This document shows, piece after piece, positions 25,525 to 35,857 of a DNA stretch of 64,000 nucleotides. Origin of the DNA: Ceratodon purpureus (lineage: Eukaryota > Streptophyta > Bryopsida > Pseudoditrichales > Ditrichaceae). The DNA is taken from the NCBI GenBank assembly GCA_014871385.1, contig CM026431.1, forward strand, positions 8,367,778 through 8,431,777. Direction: 5' to 3'. Positions within the stretch are counted from its first letter, which is position 1. Each line of letters opens with the position of its first letter. The notes beneath the pieces were generated by a model. That model saw only the letters and a list, made by a program, of their open reading frames with translations. It was not told where the DNA came from and ran no database searches. The translations under genes and the position numbers were made by a program.

Positions 25525-28505
25525 ATGGCCTTCATGGAAGGTGTCTCAGGTGCACTAGGAATTGGAATCCCGGTGTTATGGTTCCTGCTCTCTTTTCTGG
25601 CATCGATTCCCGCTAGCTGGCTCTGGCGATTCATGCCAAACGTTCAGGCACGCCACTTCTACGCATTTGTGAGCGGCGCTGTCCTCTCGCATTGCGCATT
25701 TGGCGCCTCGTCCAACCTCTACTTCATGCTGCCAATTCTTGTCAGCTATGCTACGATGGTGTTGAATAGGAGGAAGTGCGGGGTCATCTCTGCTGGATTC
25801 GCCTTTGGCTACCTCATATACTGGTAAGTGCTTGCACCCTTCCTAGTTATTGTCCCCTAATGGACAAGTACTATTGTCTGTTAATTACGGTTTTCAGTTT
25901 CTTCTTGCTCTGTATTTAGAGCCGTGCAGTTTTGAGCTCTGTTTTGTCCTTTTGCCATATCTCTCACACTGAGTAATGTATGGGATTGGTGTTATGCCCG
26001 TAAGCTTTTGTAGCACCAGTAGTAGACTCTGAAACTAGAGTTGAAGTCCAGAACTGCTTCAGAATTTAGTTCAATTCTATGCAGCAAGTGGTCCATGATG
26101 TTACAATCTGTTAGAATTTCACTCGAGAACTTGGACGTAGAAGCGGGTCACGTGGCTCCCAGGCTACCCAAGAAAATGACGATCGATCAAAATTTGGGGA
26201 TCTGAGGACCTCTCTCTAGAGAATAATGGTAGAGCTGTACTCTTTGGTTTACTTACCAGACAGGATTTCATCTTCCTTTATCCTTGAAGTTGTTTCATAA
26301 GGTTTCACGTCTAAGCTGGGGTGAATGATGAGTCAAGACTGTTTGAAATAATGTTCAAAAGTTTAGAGGACTTGGAAAGATTCAAGTAGTAAATACATTG
26401 CAGAAAAGTAGGAATTACATTTGAATCATCACGAAATAGGACGCCGCACACACGTACTGTACACAGCGACAATGATATAGTGAGTGTCTGATGGTGAGGA
26501 CTATTTGGTGGGTTGCAGTCATGTGACTTTCATGAGCGGTGATGCTTGGAAGAAGGGTGGCATTGATTCAACTGGTACGTCTTCACGGGAAACGAACGTA
26601 AATGCCAAGGTTTATGGAGTATGTTGAGTGAAATGTTTTTTTTTTTTTTTTTGAAGCAAGAAAGGAATTCGGCACGAAGCCAGGGGAGTGAAATGTTTTG
26701 TGAACATCGATAGTGAAAAGTTATTAAATTAACTGTTAGGGAACCCTGAATGCCTTGATCATCATTTAGTCTCAGTCTCTGACATCCATTTCCGTGTCGT
26801 TTCACAGGTTCAATGATGGTGCTGACGCTGAAGGTTACCTCGGCAGCTTTTAATTATCAAGATGGCTTGATAGAAGATGAAAACGAGCTCCGTGAAGCCC
26901 AGAAGAAGTACCGGCTCGACAAGCTTCCGTCGTTTATTGCATATCTTGGCTACTGCTTCAATTGTGGGACACATTTGGTTGGCCCAGTGTTTGAGCTCAG
27001 GGACTACATGGATTGGAGCGAGAACAAAGGGCTGTGGGATCCTGCCGCAGAAAAGCGACCCCCATCACCTTACGGGGAGGCACTTTATCAACTGTGAAAG
27101 GATTTGTTTGCATGGGCATTTATATGTACATGTCTGGAATATTTCCCCATAGCTTTTTAACTACGCCAGAATACCTTGAGTGGGGATATTGGCATCGTGT
27201 CTTGTACCAGTACCTGTGTGGTTTTAGTGCAAGATGGAAGTACTATTTCATTTGGGCCTTCTCTGAGGCTGCTGTAAAAATCTCTGGATTTGGTTTTAGT
27301 GGCGGGACCAAAGATGCACCTTCTGAAGAGCCCAAGGCAAAGTGGTCAAGATCTCATAATGTGGACATACGCAATGTGGAGCTAGCTACTAGTGCAGCAG
27401 AGATTCCAAAGTATTGGAACATTCACGTGAGCGTGTGGCTACGGCATTGTATCCTCGTTCATCCTTTTACAAATTTTTCTGATTGATTTAGGTCGAACGT
27501 AATCTTGCCTTTGTGATGTCAATATGCGTGATTGTTAAATTCGTTTCCAGCAACTAAGACTCCTATTTGAGTTCAATAATTCATTATTTTCTTAATGAGT
27601 TGAGAATTTAGATACTGACATTAATTGGAATAAAACGGTCATGCACGTTTGTTGCACTTCTTAACTTCGTAACTTACAGATGTTTACGAAAGACTGATAG
27701 TAAAAGGGAAGAGACCTGGATTCCGCCAGCTTCTTGCAACACAAGTTGTGAGCGCCGTTTGGCATGTAAGTCATTTTTCGTGTTTAAATTTGTTCTTTAG
27801 ATTTGATAGAAAGCATGGGAAGTCAGAGATTGATAAGATTCTCAACACTCAAATACTCATGTAATTCCTTTTTGTGTCAAGTTATGAGATACAGAGTCTA
27901 AGACTAACCTTGATGTCCGGGATGTAGGGATTGTACACTGGTTACTTCCTCTTCTTTGTCAACAGCGCACTAATGATTGCAGGCGCTAGAGGTAAACTTC
28001 TAATTTTATTTGTTGATGTCTTTACATTGAACATAAAGGTCTTTTGTTAGTCATTTATGCTGATGGTGTAGCACTAATAATGTTGACACTTAATCTGTGC
28101 AGTGGTATACAAATGACAACAAGCAATACCCAAGAATAATCTCTTGGCAGTAAATGTGGGCTCTCTGTTTGGGTTCTTCTACAGTGCGTTTGTCCTCAAC
28201 ACTACTGTCATGGGTTTCCTGGTTTGTGACTCAAACCTGCTGTATTCAACAAACCCTCTAAACATCTTTGCGCTGGTAGGATCTAGAGGAATTGATATCA
28301 GCAATTTGCTCCGGTAGTCTTTTCATTTTATAATTGAACACTGAGCAGTTTTCTGTTCTTATTGCAGGTATTATACTTTAATGACACTATAGCTGTATAT
28401 AAAACTGTATATTTCACTGGCACATTGTTACCAGTAGTGATTCTGGTGTTCGGAAAATTTGTTAAACCTCCCAAGGCTGGACAAAAAGTGAAGAAGGAAG
28501 CATAA
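25525..28505 (+). pseudogene. LPLAT1: LPLAT/LPCAT-type MBOAT lysophospholipid acyltransferase, disrupted
   Basis: Seven exons: 25525-25823, 26519-26574, 26808-27448, 27680-27765, 27928-27991, 28103-28221, 28368-28505. They align along plant LPLAT1/LPCAT, an ER membrane enzyme that acylates lysophospholipids. Landmarks are CHVTFMSGDAWKKGGIDSTG, SMMVLTLKVTSAAFNYQDG, LREAQKKYRL, YCFNCGTHLVGPVFELRDY, PSPYG, FSARWKYYFIWAFSEAAVKI, WNIHVSVWLRH, LLATQVVSAVWHG (catalytic His) and a Lys-rich C-terminus (KKEA). There are two defects. In exon 3 the frame breaks after PSPYG in a G-run (about 27075-27085), so that one extra G would restore it. In exon 6 a TGA stands at 28114-28116 where the family has Trp (R/K-W-Q-Q-A). 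All splice sites and the rest of the reading frame look intact, so the damage is recent or partly due to sequence error. Confidence 0.8.
26626..26699 (-). mobile_element. Short poly(A)-tailed insertion with 14-bp target duplication in MBOAT intron 2
   Basis: GAGTGAAATGTTTT occurs at 26626-26639 and again at 26686-26699. Between them lie a T-run (A-tail on the minus strand) and about 33 bases containing GAATTCGGCACGAAG. A tail plus long direct repeats is the usual mark of LINE-assisted retroposition of an RNA. The core also matches 13 bases of the common cDNA-library EcoRI adaptor, so an artefact must be considered. Confidence 0.55.
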
Positions 28506-30699
28506 TGTTGCGTTCCATTCCAAGTTGGCATTTCTGGTGTATAGTAGCAACTGAAAAGAGTTCATTTGTGATTTGAAGTTTTGGCAAAGCACAAATAATC
28601 GCTTTTGCTTTTACCTGCAACTGTAGGTTTTTGGATTATCAACAGAGTAGTTGAAGGTTGTGTGCTGTGCCCAGTAACTAAAGTCTCATGTAATCAAAAT
28701 TTTCAACCTCTTGTAGCATTGAAATAATTGTTGTTTCATCGATACTGAATCGCAGTTGGTGATATTCTGTATTGCAACACTTCATGTCTCTTTGTGAGCG
28801 TATTTTGACAAGAACGGTTTTGGGAGGTGGGGGGCTATCAAGCTCGATACCACGAAAGTTGCGTCCTCAAAGAATTTAGGTGTCAGATGTCCAGTCACAT
28901 GTAATTTGTATCTAGCCTTCGGCAAAATCATAGTGCTCATTCAAAATCACAGCCATCTAAGGCAAATGGGTGAAAAGAGAGAGTGCAGATGGAACAAATG
29001 ATGAATGTATTTTACAATGTATTTATTTTATTCCTTTTGAAATCAAGAACATGGATTTGTATTCAAAAGAACTTTGAATATTTATTACATTCTTTTATAA
29101 TGAAAAACATGAATTGATGTACATAAAAACTTTGTTTGAAGTTGACTCCTAAGAGTCGAGCAAAAATCATTTGGGTATATAATGTTTTTTAATTCACTCT
29201 TAAAATGATGCCTTCCTTTGAATTTGACCCATCTTTTAGACTCTTCTTCTACTTCTATTGGAACAACTTTATCAGGTTTTCAAATTATTAACTTTATCAA
29301 GAATTTTTTCATCTCTTCTCACCTTTCAAAGTATCATTTCAAAAATTATGTAATATCCGACAAGGAGTAATGATATTTGGAGCATATTTTAAATCACAAT
29401 TCAGTTTTTTTTTAAATTGACAATTTGGTTTTAAGTAAACAAAAAACATTTTTAATTTTTGTTCTTCTAAATCTCTAGCTAGAATCAAATTTGTTTTGTT
29501 GGTTTGCACTTATACCTTTGGCCACGTAACACTTCAACAATCCTACACGCCTACATTAGAATTTACAATTATTTCTGCCCATCATCAAGTTGAAGTTGAA
29601 GGTAGTTCATGATTATGCATCTTTTGCCAAATGAAAAAACATCCTTAGGTGTGTTGCATTATAGCAAATGCCAAGGAAAGGCACACACACATCCAAAAAC
29701 CTTTGTTGATGATCACAAACTCCTAGTAAAACCACAAAGTGGAAATGATGTAAATTGTAATAATCACTAAAAACTTGTTGGAGTATTAATTTTTTAACTA
29801 ATACAATAAGAAAATCATTGATCACCCCCACATAATCATTTGTGATTCATATCTTTTGGAGGTTTTAATATATTTATTATTTAAGTTATTCATTAATACT
29901 TCACAAACTATACAGATGTACTTAAAAGAATTAGATGCATCAATTCCTAGAAAGCATCATTTTTACCAACAACCTTACCAAAAGCAAGTCTATGAATTGC
30001 CACACCAAGTGTTTTTGCTATTAAAATTACACCTTTCCAATGTGTATCATTTTTTTTAATAAAAAGTTTCAACATGTCTAGCAATTGCATAAATTTCAAG
30101 TGTGGCAACTTAAAATCCATCTTATAATGCTTGTGCAACAATTAAGTTTGTTTAAATATATACCAACTTTGGGAAATTTTATTCCATTGGTTTGTGATTA
30201 ATATTTTATCCACATAACTTGATTTGAGTTCCAATATCATCAAGGTAGAAAAACATTTGTCATAGCCATAGGTATATTAAAAATGGGACAAAATGTAAGT
30301 ATTCTATAAGTACTTTCTAGAATTGAATTTTCAAATATCATAAAAATAATATCAATTTTTTTTATTTTTTTATTTTTTTATTTATTTATTTTTTTCAATT
30401 GAATTTTTGGTGGTCTTGCTATAATCATGATTGAATAAAAGTAATGATTTTTAAATAAATGCAAATTCAAACTCATGGTACTAAAATTTTAGATAATTAA
30501 TAGCATCAATTATGTAAATTTAGATTGATAATATTACTTTTTAAAACTATAAACCATTTTGTTTTATGGTTTAAATTATATATTAAAGCAAAATAAACTA
30601 TTATCACCAAAATTTATTACAAGTACTAAAAATTAAATTTTAGATTAATTTTATTTTTGTACACCAATTTAATTTTAAGAAATTTGCAAGAGTGATGTG
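28506..30699. other. AT-rich intergenic DNA
   Basis: 3' flank of the MBOAT gene, then AT-rich sequence with poly-T/A runs (for example 30357-30395). No recognisable gene or complete element. Confidence 0.4.
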
Positions 30700-30961
30700 A
30701 TGGCAATGTCCAGGAAACCTCTTCTGGAAGCCTTTAGGAGGCGTTTCTCAACAATGGTTGATATGGCCCAAGTGGCCGAAGAGCCATAGTACATCAGCAA
30801 TGAGGGTTATAAAATCCTAGGCGTTGTTGCCAGCATTGTGTCACTGGGTGTCGGGTTCAACGGCTTCATCCTTGCTCATGAGTTTAGCGGGATAGAAAAG
30901 AAACTACAGGCTCACGACACGAGGTTTACTAGTATCGACGCAAACATCAATGCCACCAATT
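30700..30961 (+). pseudogene. Orphan coding-like islet with a membrane segment
   Basis: A sharply bounded GC-richer block within very AT-rich DNA. From ATG at 30700 one frame runs to the block end, broken only by TAG at 30787-30789. The first part is basic (MSRKPLLEAFRRRFSTM). After the stop it has a hydrophobic stretch (ILGVVASIVSLGVGFNGFIL) and then a helical tail (GIEKKLQAHDTRFTSIDANI). It looks like a captured or inserted gene fragment. Family unknown. Confidence 0.4.
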
Positions 30962-32310
30962 TTATTTCAAAAAATTATTAAATTTTATATTTAATTAAAT
31001 TTTACTTTGTTAAACTAATCATGCAATCAAAGTATGAGATTATTTTAATTTGTTTTTGTTTTTTTATTTTTTAGAAGAAACTATTTTTTTCTATATCACC
31101 TTTTTTTTTAACTTTTACAAATTTATTATAACCTTTATCCAATGGTTAGATTAAGGATTTAATCTAACCGTAGGATCAAGGCCTAGATCTAAGTGTTGAA
31201 TCTAGGTTTGAATTCAATTGTAGGATTGAGGCTTTGATCCTACAATTAAATTTAAACCTCAATTCAACCATTGAATTATGATTATTGATCCAATAGTTGG
31301 ATCTTAGAGTGAATTTAATAATTAAATTTGGACTAGCTTTAACCAATAAATCATGATTTTATTTTCAAAAATTTAATAGTTGGTTTATTTATTTATTTAT
31401 TTTTAATATATATCTTTTATTTCTAAAAGCAAAAGACTACTAAGTATATAAATTTATGTAGACTTATTTTTTCATATTTGTTTTGGTTGTGTTATATTTT
31501 TAATAATTTAAAAAATAATTAGTGATATAATAATTTATTTTATTATCAAAAAAATGGATTTTTAATTTTAAATATGAAGTTAAAAAATGTGATGAATGAT
31601 GGGGTGAGAACTTATACTGAAGTAGAGAATATTGAAGTAAAGACTAGAAGTAAGTCATTGAAATGTGGTTTATGGGATTGTATAGTGGAAAATTAGAGTG
31701 GCAAAAATTCATCTCATTAAACGGATTCAACTGCATTGTAGGAAAAATCAAAGTAATGTTGGATGCTTAATACAATCATCTCAAATCGTAGAGACTTAAT
31801 CAATGGCAGATTGAAGTAAGAGCATTATACAAACAAAGTGAATCACCAACGTAAAAGGCCCAAGAATGAATTTTTTTGAGATGCTAAACAATGCAAAACC
31901 AAGATGGATATAATTTGAGAGCAATACATGAATTTCAAAATCAAAGAGGGGAGGAGTGGTTCATGTCCCATACTTTGCAGCTGTTGGATAGGATTTTGGA
32001 GACCAACTCTAAGTTTGCAAGTCTTAATGGAGCTTGTGATAAAAGCAAGAAGGCTTCAAAATTGGGCTAAGTTCTAAATGAAGATTCTTCCAAATTGGTG
32101 GATGAGAAGAAAGAAGACAAGCCAAAAAATGGAGTAATTGGAAAACAAACCAATCAACCAAAAAAGAACTTTGATGATGGTAAATTTAGAGTTTTTGAAA
32201 AAACTTATTTAAAATAAAATAAATATGATCTTAATATTTTGTTTAAAATAAGAAATAATGCCTTCTCGGTTGTGTTTCCCCAGTTTTGGTTGTAGGCAAA
32301 TTGTGACGAC
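30962..32310. other. AT-rich DNA with a long hairpin, no gene
   Basis: Apart from the hairpin at 31195-31268 this is AT-rich sequence with dense stops, probably eroded transposon. Confidence 0.4.
31195..31268. repeat. 32-bp imperfect hairpin
   Basis: Left arm 31195-31226 and right arm 31237-31268 match at 28 of 32 positions when folded, around a 10-base loop (TGAGGCTTTG). Similar short segments (TAGGATCAAG, TTGAATTC) recur nearby, suggesting a decayed palindromic element. A small-RNA precursor is possible but unsupported. Confidence 0.6.
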
Positions 32311-32791
32311 ATGTTTTCACTTTACATGAAGACCCTTCGACATCAATTTTGTGTTACCAAATCAGTGAATGTTGGCTCAAAAAACAAATATGTCTTGGTT
32401 CAGTGCAATGCAATATTGCTCGATGCTCACACCCTCGGTGTTCAAACTTCATTGTTCAAGCTAACAATGAGATCTAAGTGCCATTCAACTATGGAAGAAC
32501 CAAGGGACATCAATCCAATGACTAAGTTGTGGAAAAAGGTTGGCCAGAACGGCCTTATGCCAAGCTGTTTGTTAGAGTTTTTTAAACTCGCTAACATAGC
32601 AATCTCTACGGTGCTTAGCAGTGCTGAGGATGAGCCGACATTCTTTGACTCTCAGGTTCATGAAGTCTAAAGTTTGGAATCGATTGGGTAGTCACCTTGA
32701 CACATGTGTCAAAGTCTCTACCCAACGACGTTGGTTTAACCAAGAGACATTCCTGTACTCAGTAGCCAAGCTCGGAAATGCAACGATGTAG
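32311..32791 (+). pseudogene. hAT-superfamily transposase C-terminal remnant
   Basis: The end of the 32311 frame reads LLEFFKLANIAISTVLSSAE and DEPTFF. One base on, the next frame reads FMKSKVWNRLGSHLDTCVKV, then STQRRWF, to a stop at 32789-32791. Together they match the C-terminal dimerisation region of plant hAT transposases (EFFKLAE.A...VLGSVEDERTFS..SFMKSKLRNRL..HLDTCVK). The frameshift near 32655 and the missing N-terminal domains (BED finger, catalytic DDE) show a dead remnant. The upstream part of the frame is not confidently part of it. Confidence 0.65.
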
Positions 32792-33744
32792 AAAAACAAT
32801 TTTAACCTCTGTTTCTGGAATGTAAATAAGCTTTGGCTGCTTGGGAAATTTTATTAAAGTTACTAATTGGGTGTGGGGTAGGGAGGATTGACTGCTGCAA
32901 TGGGCAGGGCCTTCTTGGCCGAGGTTTGTTTCCCCAAATTAGTGCTTGTGTGTAGATTTACATGTAAAAAAAATAAAAAATAACTTGCCACATGAGTGAC
33001 CAAAGTGCTTCAAATTTTGCCACATGAGCTACCTAAGACCGTGGAAGGAGCCGCTCAAATTCACTGTTCAAGTCATACAAGTAAAAAATTTAAAAATTTA
33101 AACCGCTAGTACAGTAACAGTAATTTTGCAATGGGAGATACATGAGTTTACTAACATTTAGAGTAATTCGCCATTGTTTTTGAAATTAGCAGCTGGTGTG
33201 TAGCCACTTGCGCTACACACCGTCCACCAAAAAAAAATGTTGGTCTCAACGCAAAGGGAAGTTTGACGCAAAGCCGCATGACCGCCCATTTTTGTTTTTA
33301 TTTTTTGGGCCTTTATTTTTTTCCTTGAAAATTTTCAAAGGATAAGGATTATAGTTTTATCTTTCAAGCCAAATTTGTAGGTCTAGAAGATTGTGAGGTA
33401 GGAATGTCTTAATTTTTTGATTTTTTGGAAGGTTTGAGGGGAGGGGGGGGGGGGGGGGTGGGAATAGGAGTGGTTTTTTAAGATTATTTTATGAATACTT
33501 TGAATTCTATGGAAGATTTAGTGTACTTTGACTAATGCAATTAATGCCATGTTCGGATATTGTTACATTAGTAACAATACATTAAATCTTCCATGATTCT
33601 CACAAAAAAGAAGCATTCTTTTATTAAAAAACTATCACACTTTCTAGTCTATATAAAGACTTTTGTGCTAAATTTGGAAAATAGACTTTTTAATATATTT
33701 TAATAAGTTTTTATTATTTTTAGAAATTATTAAAAAAATTAGGC
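32792..33744. other. AT-rich DNA with a poly(G) run
   Basis: No gene seen. It contains a run of 16 G at about 33443-33458 in otherwise AT-rich sequence, probably eroded hAT or MITE flank. Confidence 0.4.
33443..33458 (+). repeat. Poly(G) run
   Basis: Sixteen consecutive G bases flanked by further G tracts (GAGGGGAG before, TGGG after). G-quadruplex formation is plausible. Confidence 0.85.
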
Positions 33745-34481
33745 AGGGAGCACAATAAAGTGGACCAAAAAAGTGCTTAACTATTTGTCAGTTTTAGCTC
33801 TTTTGCAAAAGTTTCACAAAAGTGATCATGGAAAGATGTAATGAATTCAAATATTTTTGCTCATATATATTCTCAACTTCTTTTCCTAAAACTTAGAAAA
33901 GTTTTGTGCAAAGTGGACACTATAAAGTTATTATATAAGGGCTTTAAATCCAAGCAAAGTGAATGCAGTCATTTGAAAAAGTGGCTAGAAAAGAATCAAA
34001 TCTATCTAAAAATCACTTTTGATGGGGTGGTGTTTTTTATATGTTTGAGAGATATTCTAAAATGGTCAATGCATATATTCATTGATTGGTTTAGGTTTCC
34101 AAAAGTACCACAATGATGTTTTTTAAGAGGATCACATGTGCGGTCCTTTTTGTAAGTTTTTTTTCCCTTGAACATTATTTTTTTAAATGAAACAACATCC
34201 TCTGAAGACAATAGAGGGCATGAGTTGAAGAACTAAAGACTTAGGAAAAGTTCATTTTCATGATTTAGAACTAGTGGTCAAACTAAGTTTGAATTGAAGA
34301 TGTTCTTTTGCTGTAGATGCGTGTGAGATAACGCATAACACCCTAAACTGTAACTAAAATCCTCAAAAACTACACCAAAATGCTAAAACTCAGCATAAAC
34401 TTTGAAAAGCATCACACTTCATATTCACTTTTCAATGAACACATGTTGCACTCTTTGGTCCACTTGATTGTGCTCTCCCCC
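33745..34481 (+). mobile_element. Non-autonomous TIR DNA element, copy A
   Basis: About 737 bp bounded by inverted ends: GGGAGCACAATAAAGTGGAC on the left, and on the right the reverse complement with one change (GTCCACTTGATTGTGCTC). Copy B at 39203-39948 is the same element in the opposite orientation, and long internal stretches correspond (for example TTTTGGTGTAGTTTTTGAG in one orientation). No transposase is encoded, and the ORFs inside are unsupported. Target duplications are not clear. Superfamily not assigned. Confidence 0.75.
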
Positions 34482-35857
34482 TACATATTGTCGAAAAGAC
34501 CAACAAACAATAAGAAGACCAGAAACTTCAGAATCTACCTAGGGCTACATTCCACTACTAAAACGAACATAAGAGGTAGATGCTGCAGCGGTTCTGGCCC
34601 CTTGTTGGTTCCTGGTCCTGTGACTCACAAATTGTACATGAAATGAAACAACTTGCAGTCATGGATGCATCACTGGCAGAAGATTGGGGCAGGTGGGGGC
34701 AAGAGCGGAATCCAGGATGATTGTGCTTACTCTTTCCAACGCCTCGTTTTTATACTACAGTGCCAATCAGTGTTTTCATAAAAAAACGTGATTATAATAA
34801 TAAAAATAAAAATAAAAATCGATTATGAACAAGCACCTCGTGAGTTACGTCAGCGCTGGCAAATAATAGCCTCCCTTCCTGATCACACCATCCACTCCCA
34901 ATACAAAAGGCCGCGTGAACATGGTTGTTCATTTTTAGTGTGTGAGTATTTGACCATCTCTACAAAAATCGAACTGTCAATCGAAAATCTCTCTATTGTT
35001 GCCACAGTAATCTCCACTAACTTACATGTTGCTTGGTATATGGTAGTAAAACCAGTGCGGTAATTAGAAAAAACCAACTCACATACAAACAGTTACACAG
35101 TTCATATCCAACACATCATCCCACATTAGTTCATATCCAGCAAGATCGTTGAAATAAATAAAATTCTTACCATGACTTAGTCCTAATTTATCAGTTCTAT
35201 CAGCCACATCCCACATGCAAATACAATGCATCCAGCATATCAGCACCCCTGTGACGAATGATCCAACCTTCTACAGTGCCCTACAGTGTGTGCATGTTGT
35301 CCATGAGGAGTCCGGGGGAGTTTTTTGCGCCCACTTCTTGGACGATGTCTAGATCATACTCCGGTGATATTGATGTGATACCGGTGTGATAACTGGTTGA
35401 ATCTCTTGGATAACGGACAAGATTGTTAAATGTCAACTTGTTAGATTACTGTACCTCATACCGACTGCCCCACATGTTTGCATTTCCCAGGCTTCCACTC
35501 GTTGATTGAACGCGGCATTTTTTTTATAAACTCAAAACTAGAGCAACGTCTTCTTCCACATTCCAAGTTAGTTCATGAACTTAACTTGTCTAAATTTCTC
35601 AATGCTAAGTTGGGACACATTGAACTAGTCTGTGCATTCTTGGACGTCTAGATCATTTTGTTACAAGGCTAGCGGCTCAAGACAGACAGTGCAATCTTGT
35701 TCAGAAATATTTCACGAGAGTGGTGTTAACATAAAATAGGCACAGATTTGAAGACCATCTGAGCTAAGTGATGACTGACTCAGAGAGACCTTTTAGTTGA
35801 GCTTGGTCTGGAGTTCTGAAGGATAAGTTCAGGTGGAGTTGGAGAGGATTGAACACA
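34482..35857. other. Spacer and probable promoter of the alpha/beta hydrolase
   Basis: No supported gene. Contains an A-rich AAATAA-type run near 34796-34818. The last few hundred bases precede the hydrolase start and presumably hold its promoter and leader. Confidence 0.35.

Noticed and set aside
25326..25634. Minus-strand 102-codon ORF over the MBOAT start
   Set aside because: Antisense shadow of the MBOAT first exon and leader.
33841..34116. 91-codon ORF inside TIR element copy A
   Set aside because: Not kept open in copy B and no domain, so the element is treated as non-autonomous.
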